From DUPU01 sp050952465 (lineage in GTDB: Bacteria; Bacillota; Dehalobacteriia; Dehalobacteriales; Dehalobacteriaceae), in assembly GCA_050952465.1 (NCBI GenBank), contig JBMNKZ010000008.1:297387-361386 (forward strand): a stretch of DNA of 64,000 bases, given 5' to 3'. The translations under genes and the position numbers were made by a program. The notes beneath the pieces were generated by a model. That model ran no database searches. It saw only the letters and a program-made list of their open reading frames with translations, and was not told the DNA's origin. Position 1 is the first letter of the stretch. The number at the start of each line of letters is the position of its first letter. Shown here one piece after another: positions 27,304 to 36,420 of this stretch.

Positions 27304-28746
27304 ATGAAAGGTAAAACAAATTGTCATACTCCGACTCCGGACAGAGCAAAAGAACCAAATATAAATTACCAAGGCCTTGATTTAGCACAGTTTAGGAATA
27401 TCCTTAATCATTCCTATGATGAGATATTTGTCATTAACAGTATGGGGGTGGTAGTTTATGTTAATGATGCTTCTGTTAGAAATTATGGTCTCAATCCGGA
27501 TGAAATCATAGGTAAGACTATTTATGAATTGCAAAAAGATGGATATTATTATCCACTTATTGCTCCGGTGGTGCTTCAGGGGAAAAAAAGGGCTACTTTT
27601 GAACAGGAAACTATTGTAGGCAAGAAACTTCTTGTTACATGCACCCCTGTTTTGAATGACCAGGGGGATGTTGAATTTGTGGTGATGAACAGTCGTGATA
27701 TTACAGAACTGAAAAATCTAAAATGCAATTTGGAAGAAACAAAAAAAGAAGTAGAAAAGTATAAACAAGAGGTAAAAGCACTAAGAAAAAAGGTAAATCG
27801 TTTTGATCGTTTCATCGTACGGAGCAAAAACATGCGGGATTGTATTGAGTTGGCGCAAAGAGTAGCCATTTCTGATACGAATATAATGATTTTAGGGGAA
27901 ACAGGTACAGGTAAAAGTGCTTTGGCAAAATATGTGCACGAGATTAGTCATCGTAAGGATGGCCCCTTCCAGACCATTAATTGTGCCGCTATCCCAGAAC
28001 AACTTTTGGAGTCGGAATTATTTGGTTATCATTCCGGAGCTTTTACTGGGGCGCATCTTAAGGGGAAGGCGGGTCTTGTGGAAATGGCCAATGAAGGGAC
28101 TCTCTTCTTAGACGAGATTGCAGAGATACCTCTGAGGCTTCAACCCAAAATATTAGAAGTTATTCAAGAGAATAAATTCATCCCTGTGGGTGGAACCAGG
28201 CACAAAAGGGTTAATATTAGGATTATTGCCGCCACCAACAGAGACCTAGAGCAAATGGTCAAAGAAGGAACTTTTCGAGAGGATCTATTTTATCGCCTAA
28301 ATGTAATCGAATTAGTTATTCCCCCTCTGAGGGAAAGAACAGAAGATATCGTGCCTTTGGCTCAGTTTTTCCTTAATAAGTTTAATAATCGTTATAATGT
28401 TCCCCACTTCTTCTCTCAGGATACACTGGATGTTTTGATCCGCTATCCATGGCCCGGCAATGTGAGAGAAATCGAGCATTTGGTTGAACGACTGGTTATA
28501 ACAGTGCAAGAAATGAAAATACTTCCAAAACATTTGCCAAAGAAGTTTCTGCAGGATAATGTTAATGATGTAATTTCTTTACCAAACATTCTGCCTTTAG
28601 ACTTAATTGAAAAGGAATTAATCATTAAAGCATACAAACAGCTGGGTAGTTCATACAAGGTGGCCAAAGTGCTTAATATCAGCCAAAGCAAAGCTAATCG
28701 TCGAATCCGACAGTACATGTCAGATGGGGGTTCAAAGAAGCCCTAA
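27304..28746 (+). CDS. Sigma-54-dependent regulator with PAS domain
   Basis: A 480-residue bacterial enhancer-binding protein. An N-terminal PAS domain (about 20-125, NHSYDEIFVINSMGVVVYVN) is joined by a coiled coil (about 130-165) to an AAA+ domain with Walker A GETGTGKS, the sigma-54 contact loop GAFTGA and the DEI Walker B region, and a C-terminal Fis-type helix-turn-helix. ATG 27304 behind AAGGTG is preferred over GTG 27274, which lies inside a palindrome. The ligand is unknown. A sigma-54 promoter lies just downstream at 28953, before an alkaline-phosphatase-superfamily gene, a likely target. Confidence 0.9.
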   Translation: MKGKTNCHTPTPDRAKEPNINYQGLDLAQFRNILNHSYDEIFVINSMGVVVYVNDASVRNYGLNPDEIIGKTIYELQKDGYYYPLIAPVVLQGKKRATFEQETIVGKKLLVTCTPVLNDQGDVEFVVMNSRDITELKNLKCNLEETKKEVEKYKQEVKALRKKVNRFDRFIVRSKNMRDCIELAQRVAISDTNIMILGETGTGKSALAKYVHEISHRKDGPFQTINCAAIPEQLLESELFGYHSGAFTGAHLKGKAGLVEMANEGTLFLDEIAEIPLRLQPKILEVIQENKFIPVGGTRHKRVNIRIIAATNRDLEQMVKEGTFREDLFYRLNVIELVIPPLRERTEDIVPLAQFFLNKFNNRYNVPHFFSQDTLDVLIRYPWPGNVREIEHLVERLVITVQEMKILPKHLPKKFLQDNVNDVISLPNILPLDLIEKELIIKAYKQLGSSYKVAKVLNISQSKANRRIRQYMSDGGSKKP

Positions 28747-28770
28747 AGTACTTAAGATATGATAAATTCA

Positions 28771-28816
28771 GAGCGTCCTTTTCTTAATTAAAGATGAGGG
28801 AGGGAGGCTCTTTTTT
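28771..28816 (+). terminator. Intrinsic terminator of the sigma-54 regulator
   Basis: GAGCGTCC pairs imperfectly with GGGAGGCTC across an AT-rich loop and is followed by six T's at 28811-28816. Confidence 0.7.
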
Positions 28817-28952
28817 CTTTTTGAATAATCCGATAAGTCCCATTGACTTATTATAAGTTAGATAGACTTCATAATTGACAAAAGTCGTTATTTGATTTTT
28901 CGGCAGAATGGCAATTCCCTTGGGAGACAAGATTATTTGAATTAGTTATAAC

Positions 28953-28969
28953 TTGGTATGAAAGTTGCT
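28953..28969 (+). promoter_or_regulatory. Sigma-54 promoter
   Basis: TTGGTATGAAAGTTGCT has the -24 GG and -12 GC with exactly ten bases between them and the typical TTGC element. It lies 50 bases before the start at 29018 and right behind a gene for a sigma-54 activator. Confidence 0.8.
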
Positions 28970-29017
28970 AATTAGAATAAGTATTCATCTAATTTACTTT
29001 TAGGAGGGACAAAACTA

Positions 29018-31012
29018 ATGTCTTGTGATAAAGGAAAAGCAAAAAAAGCAATGTTCATCGGACTTGATGGTGCCGATCCAATGGTAGTAGAAAGACTTAT
29101 TAATGAGGGCAAATTACCCAACTTTAAGAGATTTCTAGAGATGGGCGTATCAACAACAAATCTTGGAATGCAGGGTGCCCTGCCTACTATTACTCCTCCC
29201 AACTGGGCATCTTTAGCAACGGGTACTTGGCCTAATACCCATGGTATTACTTGTTTCTGGAACCATACACCGGGAAATGAGCTGGATGTTTTGGATTATG
29301 GGTGGGATTCCAATCTTTGTCATGCTGAGTTTATTTGGGAAGCTTTTGAACGAGGTAACAAAAAAAGCATCATGATTAACTATCCTACAGCTTGGCCCCC
29401 AAGGACAAAAAAAGATATTTACATTGACGGAACCAGCATCTTTACCAATCTTCGGGGTTATATTGACTATGAAAAATATTTCACCTGTCTCGAAGGGGAT
29501 TTCCCTATTGAAGAGATACCCCATGAGGTTGATAGCAGTGGTACGGACTGCCGGGTTGAGGGAGAAGTAACTACCCAGCAGGCAAAACTTAGTGGAGATG
29601 GTTTTGGGTACTCCCACCCGGGTTTAGTTACCGAAGAAGGCGGTAGTGAAGAAGAAGCTGATGCCGCAAAGTGTGATCGGATTAAGACACCGATTAAACC
29701 GGCTAGTGGCTGGAAAAATGCTCCTGTGGGAGCGAAGGAGGTCGTTTTACCTGTAAATAGCGGTAATACCAGACGTTATGGCTTGCTCATCGCTTCTGAG
29801 GGTAAAAAATATGATACTTTTCGAATTTATGTAAGCAAAAACGATGAAAACCCTATCGGAGAAGCAAAAGTGAACCAGTGGAGCGAGTTTATCTATGACC
29901 ATTACAATATAGGTGGGGAAAGCAAGCCGGTCGCTTATAAAATTAAAGTGACTGAAATGGCTGAAGACGGTAGCAGCATGAGCTTCTATTATTCCTTTGC
30001 CCAGGATCTTAAAGGGGATAAGTATTTCTATCCAAATGAAATTTTGGCAGAGTTAATAGAAAATGTCGGCCCGATGCTCCAGCCTTCTAACTTTGACCGG
30101 CATAACGTGATTGCGGACACCATTGTAATTGAGTCTATGGTTGACTTTTATGATTGGCATGAAAGAGCACTTAACTACCTTTTGGTCAACAAGGAATGGG
30201 ATCTTCTGTACAGCCATATGCACGGTATTGATATGCTGAATCATTATTATATTGACTTTACCTTAGAAGCTAATTCCCCCGACTATATGCGTTACAGGGA
30301 ATTAATAACCAAAATTTATCAGATTAACGACCATTTTCTTGGCGAGATGATGAAGCACTTAACTGATGATGTTGTAATGATAGTTGTTTCCGATCATGCC
30401 GCGATTACCAGAAAGGCAGGATATGAATATCCCCTCATCGGCGATATGTGGGGCATGAATGTGGGCATTATGTCGGAGTTAGGCTATACCAGGTTAAAGG
30501 AAGTAGATGGTGCATTGCAGATCGATTGGGAGAACACCAAGGCCGTGGCTCAACGTGCGATGTATATTTATATTAACCTTAAAGGGCGTGACCCTCAAGG
30601 AATTGTGGAGCCGGAAGAATATGATAAACTGGTGCAGGATATTATTTCCGACTTATATAGCTATCGGGATCCCAAGACTGGACGAAGATTGATTAAGGTA
30701 GCCATGAATAGGGTGGACATGGAAGCCGTTGGACTGGGCGGACCATACTGCGGAGATATTGTATACTTCTTGGAAGATGATTTCAGCAGAACTCACGGTA
30801 ATGGTTTCAGCAATCAGTCTCTGAATGGTTATTCCACCACCTGTTTCTTTATGGCAGCCGGTGCCGGCTTGAAGAAAGGAGAAAGAATCAACAGACGGGT
30901 TAAGGTAGTTGATATTGTACCTACTATCTGCCAATTAACCGGGGCACCTATGCCTAAAAATGTTGAAGGCAGTATTATATACCAAGCCTTTGAAGGTTTC
31001 GAAGAAAAGTAA
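29018..31012 (+). CDS. Alkaline-phosphatase-superfamily phosphodiesterase-like protein
   Basis: A 664-residue enzyme of the AP superfamily (nucleotide pyrophosphatase/phosphodiesterase type). The metal-binding start GLDGADPM is near residue 15, the nucleophile region PPNWASLATGTWPNTHG near 63, further metal ligands in HMHGIDMLNHYY (near 405) and SDHA (near 465). A large insertion between about 180 and 350 is not part of the core fold. No signal peptide is seen, so it should be cytoplasmic. AGGAGGG precedes the start. It is controlled by the sigma-54 promoter at 28953 and followed 19 bases on by a thioredoxin gene. The substrate is unknown; the nearby BCCT and MttB genes allow a phosphoester of a quaternary amine as a guess. 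Confidence 0.8.
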   Translation: MSCDKGKAKKAMFIGLDGADPMVVERLINEGKLPNFKRFLEMGVSTTNLGMQGALPTITPPNWASLATGTWPNTHGITCFWNHTPGNELDVLDYGWDSNLCHAEFIWEAFERGNKKSIMINYPTAWPPRTKKDIYIDGTSIFTNLRGYIDYEKYFTCLEGDFPIEEIPHEVDSSGTDCRVEGEVTTQQAKLSGDGFGYSHPGLVTEEGGSEEEADAAKCDRIKTPIKPASGWKNAPVGAKEVVLPVNSGNTRRYGLLIASEGKKYDTFRIYVSKNDENPIGEAKVNQWSEFIYDHYNIGGESKPVAYKIKVTEMAEDGSSMSFYYSFAQDLKGDKYFYPNEILAELIENVGPMLQPSNFDRHNVIADTIVIESMVDFYDWHERALNYLLVNKEWDLLYSHMHGIDMLNHYYIDFTLEANSPDYMRYRELITKIYQINDHFLGEMMKHLTDDVVMIVVSDHAAITRKAGYEYPLIGDMWGMNVGIMSELGYTRLKEVDGALQIDWENTKAVAQRAMYIYINLKGRDPQGIVEPEEYDKLVQDIISDLYSYRDPKTGRRLIKVAMNRVDMEAVGLGGPYCGDIVYFLEDDFSRTHGNGFSNQSLNGYSTTCFFMAAGAGLKKGERINRRVKVVDIVPTICQLTGAPMPKNVEGSIIYQAFEGFEEK

Positions 31013-31031
31013 AGAAGGGACGGAAGATAAA

Positions 31032-31367
31032 ATGACTTATGTACCGTTTCCAAGCATTACTCAGGATAATTTCGATACCTTAACTTTTGACAGCGATACT
31101 CCGGTATTGGTTTTCTTTGGTAAGGAGGGGTGCCAGGCATGTAATGAGTTATTACCCACCGTGGAGGAAATTTATGGGGAGTTAAAGGACAAAATGAATT
31201 TTTATTGGGTTGACGTCGCTGCATATAAGTCACTGTCCCTGCGCTTTAGATTACGGGGAATACCTCAAATCTTAATTTTTCATAATGGAGAGATAAAAGA
31301 ACGGATTGGCGGTCTAATGGAGAAGGAAGAGATTTTGGAGAAAATTAATAAAGTTTTAACCAAATGA
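31032..31367 (+). CDS. Thioredoxin-family protein
   Basis: A 111-residue thioredoxin fold protein with active site GCQAC (near 34-38, CxxC) in place of WCGPC, and the cis-proline region RGIPQILIF. There is no signal peptide. ATG 31032 follows GAAGGGACGG. An upstream in-frame start at 30960 would overlap the phosphodiesterase gene by 53 bases and has no ribosome site. It shares the sigma-54 transcript with the phosphodiesterase, which may need its disulfide chemistry; that link is inference. Confidence 0.85.
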   Translation: MTYVPFPSITQDNFDTLTFDSDTPVLVFFGKEGCQACNELLPTVEEIYGELKDKMNFYWVDVAAYKSLSLRFRLRGIPQILIFHNGEIKERIGGLMEKEEILEKINKVLTK

Positions 31368-31631
31368 CGACTAAACAAATTAGTGACCTAGCATTAATAA
31401 GGTGGTGTTGACAATATGGGGAGGAGACTTTTCCCGGTGGATAATTCTTATTTTTACCATAGTTAACGATATGAGATGTAATAAGATACTTTTGGTTATA
31501 GGGAGGTGAAATATAAATCAGCGGTACCAAGGTAGTAAAAGCAAAAAAATATTACAATATCATGTACATCGTAAAAAGGAATAGCAGAAAGGTAAGTTGG
31601 TCTCTTATCAAGTTTATTAGGAGGGGTATAA

Positions 31632-32519
31632 ATGGGCAATGGACAACAGCCACAACCTAAATACGCTAAAATTAATAAACCTGTTTTCTGGATGTCAATT
31701 ATCGTTTGCTTGCTGTTTTACGGTCCTATGGTGATTTATCAGGAAGAGGCACAAAATATTATCAATAATATTTTTAGTTTTGTAACCCGTGTTACGGACT
31801 GGACCTGGGAACTTGTAGTTTTTGGCTGCTTGGTCTTTCTTGCCTGGCTGGCCTTTAGCCGCTACGGTAAGGTGAAACTAGGCGGGCCGGATGATAAACC
31901 GGAATTTGGTACATTTACCTGGATTGCCATGATGTTTTGCGGAGGGTCCGGAGCCGGACTTGTTTACTGGGCATTGGTTGAGCCTATTTGGTATTTAGCG
32001 TATCCTCCCTATGGAGTGGAAGCGTTTTCAGCAAAATCCGCCGAGTGGGCAATATCTTACGGTATTTTCCACTGGGGATTTAGCGCCTGGGCCACTTTTG
32101 CTGTCCCTGCCATAGCCTTCGGGTATATGTATTATGTACGGAAAAGGCCTTACCTTTACCCCAGTTATGCTTGCCGAGGTGTATTAGGAAAATGGGTTGA
32201 CGGATGGGTTGGTAAAGTTATTGATGCCATTGTAATAATTGGTATGGTGGGCGGTATGGCTACCTCCCTGGGATTTGTTGTTCCTATGATATCAAAGATT
32301 AGTGCGGACTTTTTTGCTATTCCCGATACTATTGGTACTCAAATGATTGTTGCGGTAATTTTCTTGTGCATTTACGGCTGGAGTTGCTACAATGGTTTAA
32401 AAGGCGGGATTGCTAAACTTGCCGATGCTAATATGTATTTATCCTTTATGATCTTGGCTTTTGTTCTGATTGTCGGGCCTACCGGTTTTATGTTTTCCTA
32501 CTTTATAGACAACGTTGGT
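31632..32519 (+). pseudogene. BCCT-family transporter, 5' part, broken by IS3 insertion
   Basis: The first 296 codons of a betaine/carnitine/choline transporter. About six helices are present, with the glycine-rich BCCT stretch GGSGAGLVYWAL near 103 and further aromatic residues of the substrate region. AGGAGGGG precedes the start. The frame is cut after GGT 32517-32519 by an IS3-family element and, read on, stops two bases later at TAA. The rest of the gene resumes at 34028. Excising the element and one GGT gives a continuous protein of 540 residues, the usual BCCT length. The intact parent likely imported glycine betaine or a related quaternary amine for the methyltransferases next door. 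Confidence 0.92.
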
Positions 32520-32786
32520 TAAAGTGTCCCCTTTGTCAAGACACAAATTTCAAAATCTAAATGTGCCAGATATCCCCATTTCATAACCTTGTTCGTCCCG
32601 TTTCATTTTTTTGATTTGTTCACATAAGCAGCCGCCTGCGATTAGCAGGTTGCCTTGAGTTTGGGGCTGGCAAATGGTATGCTTGCACGATTTGCGGGGG
32701 AGATATCAGTTTCATTCATAACCTCATCCCGCCCGCATCGCATCTTTACACCATTTGCCGGACACAAAGTCAAGGTCGGCGGTCAA

Positions 32787-33641
32787 TTACGCTGCATGTC
32801 CCAGGTTGGTATAAGCTAAATAAGGGGTAAGATAATCCAATGACTGGTGTGGCCTGTCCATGTTGTATTCTTGTACATATGCCCCTATACCAGCTCTTAA
32901 CTGTTTAGGATTTTGATATTCATTAATGTAAATATTGTCACATTTTAAGCTTCTAAACCAGCGCTCGATGATAACGTTATCCACCCATCTTGCTTTTCCA
33001 TCCATGCTTTGGCGGATGCTTTCCTGTCGTAGGAATCCGGTATAATCCTCGCTGGTAAATTGACTTCCCTGATCTGAATTGATGATTTCAGGTCTTCCAT
33101 GTACTGCAATTGCCTTCTTTACCGCTGCTAATACAGGAGCCGTATCTAACGTATCCGATAGCTCCCATCCTACGAGATACCGGCTGTACCAGTCTATAAT
33201 AGCAGTTAAATACATATGGCTTTTGCCCATTTTAATGTAAGTGAGATCAATTGCCCATACCTGATTAGGCCTGGTAATGGCAATATTCCTCAGCAGATAC
33301 GGGAATACCTTATGTTCTTTGTTACGTTTGGAGAGATTAGGCTTCGGATAGATGCAGTATATACCCATTTCTTCCATATATCGTCGAATCAGTTTCCGGC
33401 CGATTCGGATGCCTTCATTCTGAAGCTTACTTTTAAGCCGTCTCACTCCCAAATAACACATTTTGGTATGCCAGTAGTCAATTCGGCTTTTTACCAGCTC
33501 CTCATACTCCGTATTTCCTGTAGCAGGTGTATAATAAACGCTGGTTCGATTAATGCCCAGTATTTTACATTGCGCTTTTATAGTTAGCTTAGAATGGTGG
33601 CTTATTAAACCTTTTTTCGTAGTCTGGTCCAAACATTTCAA
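32787..33641 (-). CDS. IS3-family transposase OrfB (rve integrase core)
   Basis: A 284-residue DDE integrase core with WAIDLTYIKM (first Asp), INSDQGSQF (second Asp) and IERWFRSLK (Glu), plus the HTH_21-type N-terminal region. In this frame the only start is TTG 33641. It is more likely made as an OrfAB fusion by -1 frameshifting on a run of ten A's at 33646-33655 (minus strand) at the end of OrfA. The frame is intact. Confidence 0.93.
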   Translation of the reverse strand: MKCLDQTTKKGLISHHSKLTIKAQCKILGINRTSVYYTPATGNTEYEELVKSRIDYWHTKMCYLGVRRLKSKLQNEGIRIGRKLIRRYMEEMGIYCIYPKPNLSKRNKEHKVFPYLLRNIAITRPNQVWAIDLTYIKMGKSHMYLTAIIDWYSRYLVGWELSDTLDTAPVLAAVKKAIAVHGRPEIINSDQGSQFTSEDYTGFLRQESIRQSMDGKARWVDNVIIERWFRSLKCDNIYINEYQNPKQLRAGIGAYVQEYNMDRPHQSLDYLTPYLAYTNLGHAA

Positions 33642-33940
33642 CAGATTTTTTTTTTAAGCCACTCATTCTCAATAGTGAGTTGGCCGACTTTTGCCATTAG
33701 TTCCTGTTTCTCTATCATTTGTTCTTTTTGTTGTCGTTTTTGCTCTTTTTCCAGTCTGCTGCCAGAGAACGCTTTAGATGCGTTTTCAATAAACTCTTTT
33801 TTCCAGTTACGCAACTGGTTCGGACTTATATCATGTTCCTTTGCCAGCTCGTTTAGTTGCTTTTCTTCTCGTAGCACTTCTAATACAATTCTTGTCTTAA
33901 ACTCGGCTGTAAATTGTCTTTTTTGCATTTTTTGAACCAC
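33638..33940 (-). CDS. IS3-family transposase OrfA (helix-turn-helix)
   Basis: A 100-residue OrfA with an HTH_Tnp_1 domain (FTAEFKTRIVLEVLREEK, DISPNQLRNWKKEF) and a C-terminal leucine-zipper-like helix (QLTIENEWLKKK). It ends just after an A10 tract, the standard IS3 site for -1 frameshifting into OrfB, with which it overlaps by four bases. Confidence 0.92.
   Translation of the reverse strand: MVQKMQKRQFTAEFKTRIVLEVLREEKQLNELAKEHDISPNQLRNWKKEFIENASKAFSGSRLEKEQKRQQKEQMIEKQELMAKVGQLTIENEWLKKKIC
33646..33655 (-). promoter_or_regulatory. A10 slippery tract for OrfA/OrfB frameshift
   Basis: Ten consecutive A's on the minus strand near the last codons of OrfA (CTT followed by A10, then TCTG). 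A -1 slip here fuses OrfA to OrfB, as in other IS3 members. Confidence 0.75.
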
Positions 33941-34024
33941 TCTCCGTCCGGCAGTTTTCTGCCTTTATTATATCAGGTTCATTTAGTTTTGTAATTTCGT
34001 GTCTTAATCTATGGGTACATTATA

Positions 34025-34762
34025 GGTGTCTTAATAAATAATTTTACCCGAATGAGCTTATATACCGACCCGGTAGCTAAATCAGGCTTTCCGCAAGACT
34101 GGACTACATTCTATTGGGCATGGTGGTTGGCTTGGGCTATGTATGTAGGTCTGTTTGTAGCCAGAATTTCTAAAGGTCGTACAATCAGATCTGTCATCGC
34201 CAACTGCGTTTTTTCCGCTACAGCAGGTTGTGCTCTTTTCTTCATGATTTTCGGTGGTTATCAAGTGGATATGATTATGAATCAAGGAGTAGATCTGTTT
34301 GCCGTCCTTCGCGATCAGGGGGGACCGGCAGTAACTTCCGTATTCTTGCAGTCACTGCCCTTACAGTCAATATTAATTCCCTTTTTTGTTTTTGTTATGT
34401 TCATATCTCAGGCCACCGGTGTTGACGCTGCATCCTTTACCATGGCTAACATGGCTTGCTATGAGGTAAAGGATGGGGTCGAGCCTCCAAAATGGTCCCG
34501 TGTTGTTTGGGCGTTGTTGCTTTTCTTTGCTACTACAGGTCTTTTGCTAGTAGGCGGAATGGATGCTGTAAAATTGTCTTCTGTATTAACTGCGGTACCG
34601 GTACTGTTTATCCTTGTCATCTTGGCCATTTCTACTGTTAAGTGGCTTAGGGAAGACTTTGGTTATGATCAACCATTGACCACAACCAAGTATGACAATG
34701 TGACAGAGGAAACAGAAAAAGCTGCATATGCAGAAGGAGTTTCTACATCAAAAAGCGTCTAA
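34025..34762 (+). pseudogene. BCCT-family transporter, 3' part, behind the IS3 insertion
   Basis: The C-terminal 244 codons of the interrupted transporter. After the duplicated GGT the frame reads VLINNFTRMSLYTDP, then the BCCT hallmark DWTTFYWAWWLAWAM and the conserved RISKGRTIR, four to five further helices and a charged tail. The frame is open without damage, so the break is recent and limited to the insertion. A new start at ATG 34052 could at most give a fragment lacking the first helices. Confidence 0.9.
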
Positions 34763-34811
34763 AAAGCATACAAAGAAAATAGCTTCTAAGTGTATTAGAT
34801 GTGTAGAACAT

Positions 34812-34841
34812 AACAGGTGATGAGTCATTTTATCACCTGTT
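34812..34841 (+). terminator. Hairpin between the BCCT gene and mttB
   Basis: AACAGGTGAT (34812-34821) pairs perfectly with ATCACCTGTT (34832-34841), followed by a T-rich stretch (GTTATCTTT). It likely ends or attenuates the transporter transcript. Confidence 0.7.
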
Positions 34842-34880
34842 GTTATCTTTAGTGAAAAAGATTTCATAAGGAGGGAAAAT

Positions 34881-36359
34881 ATGCGGACTCATTCTGAAGC
34901 GGCAGTAAATTTAACCCGGGGATTTGGCTTAAAGATGTTTTCGGAAGATGAACTTGATGCCATTCATTTAGCAACACTAAAGGTACTGGGAAAAACCGGT
35001 ATTAAGGTAGAAAGTGCAGAGGCCATGGAAATATTTTCTTCCGGCGGAGCAAAGGTGGATAAGGCGACCCATATTGTGAAATTCCCTGCATATATTGTGG
35101 AGGATGCCATCCATTCCGCACCCAGCACCATAGTGCTTAATGCCCGTAATCCTAAGAATAATGTGATATTGGAAGGAAAAAGAGTACATTTTACCAACTT
35201 TGGCGAAGGGATTATGGTCTTTGACCCATATACCGGTGAGTACAGAAAATCTACGAAACTGGATTGTGCTAATGCTGCCTTAATGTGCGATTACCTTGAT
35301 GAAGTTGATGTTATTCTCAGGGCGGTGGCCGCCCATGATGTATATACACCGATTCATGTACTTCATGAGATGGAGGCATGTTTCTTGAATACAACTAAAC
35401 CGGTTTTCAATGGAGGAGTTAATTCCCGTTTGGCTGAATATTTATTCCAAATGGGTGCTGCAGTAGCCGGCGGTATGGATAAATTTAAAGAACATCCCAT
35501 GCTATCTCTGAATGTCTGTCCTACCAGTCCTCTTCAGCTGACAGCTCATTGCACGGAAGCCATCATTAAGTGTGCCGAATACGGTGTGCCGGTGAATGTT
35601 CTTTCCATGGCCATGGCCGGGGGAACATCGCCTGTGACTTTAGGCGGTACCTTAGTTACTCATAATGCTGAGGTTCTTTCCGGGGTAATTTTAAGCCAAT
35701 TGACTAGAAAAGGTGCACCCGTTATATACGGGAGTTCTACTACCATGATGGACTTAAGGACTACCACAGCCCCTGTTGGAGCACCTGAATTGGGTATGAT
35801 TAATGCAGCGGTGGCAGCCCTGGCCCAATATTATCTCTTGCCTAGTTGGGTAGCCGGTGGTTAGGTGGACAGTAAAATACCTGATGCTCAAGCCGCCCAT
35901 GAAGCAACTATGTCTACTCTTTTAACTGGTTTAGCAGGGGCTAACCTGATTTACGGGGTAGGAATGGTGGAGTTGGGCATCAGCTTTAGTTTTGAACAGA
36001 TGGTGATTGATAATGATATTGTAAAAATGGTGCGTAAGGTAATAAAGGGTATTGATATTAATGATGATACCTTGGCTGTGGATGTAATCGACCAGGTAGG
36101 TGCCGGTGGAAACTTCCTCAGTGAGGAACATACCATTAAATATATGCGCACAGAACAATCTGATCCAAAAATTATGAATCGGCAAATGCGCTATGCTTGG
36201 GAGGCTGGCGGAAGTAAAGACTTAACTGCTGTCGCCCATGAGGAAGCATTATCCATTTTGCAGAATCATAAACCTGAGCCTTTGGCGGAAAGTGTCCAGG
36301 AGGAACTTAAAGCCATTATTGCTGAGGCAGAAGCTGAGTTTACTGCAAACAAGAAATAA
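34881..36359 (+). CDS. mttB: Trimethylamine:corrinoid methyltransferase with in-frame amber (pyrrolysine)
   Basis: The two open frames 34881-35864 and 35865-36359 are one gene of 492 residues interrupted by a single in-phase TAG at 35862-35864 (residue 328), in the context WVAGG-TAG-VDSKIPD. MttB carries pyrrolysine at this region (residue 334 in Methanosarcina barkeri), and the length agrees with MttB (about 495). The enzyme moves a methyl group from trimethylamine to a corrinoid protein in a TIM barrel. AGGAGGG precedes ATG 34881. No pylTSBCD genes and no mttC corrinoid gene are in the window. The next gene is a paralogue without the amber codon. Confidence 0.95.
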
Positions 36360-36420
36360 TCTGACTATTATATGAGAGAACACTTTTATAAGAAATTTTA
36401 TTATAAGGGAGGCTTTTTAA

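Larger units (their letters stand above)
32520..34024 (-). mobile_element. IS3-family insertion sequence inside the BCCT gene
   Basis: A 1505-bp element whose transposase genes run on the minus strand. The ends form imperfect inverted repeats: TAAAGTGTCCCC at 32520-32531 against TATAATGTACCC read from 34024 backwards, with further matching inside (AAGACAC, CAAAA, CTAAATG). The 3-bp duplication GGT flanks it (32517-32519 and 34025-34027), as expected for IS3-type insertion, and the BCCT frame is continuous when it is removed. About 260 bases of non-coding DNA separate orfB from the left end. Confidence 0.92.

Noticed and set aside
31404..31451. 16-residue peptide MGRRLFPVDNSYFYHS before the BCCT gene
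   Set aside because: It has a poorly spaced ribosome site and no structure or conservation evidence; chance is likely.
33216..33587. 123-residue plus-strand frame in the IS3 element
   Set aside because: It is antisense to the integrase core of OrfB and has no ribosome site.
35865..36359. Separate 164-residue gene after the mttB amber codon
   Set aside because: It starts directly after TAG in the same phase, has no own ribosome site, and completes MttB to its family length; it is the pyrrolysine readthrough part.
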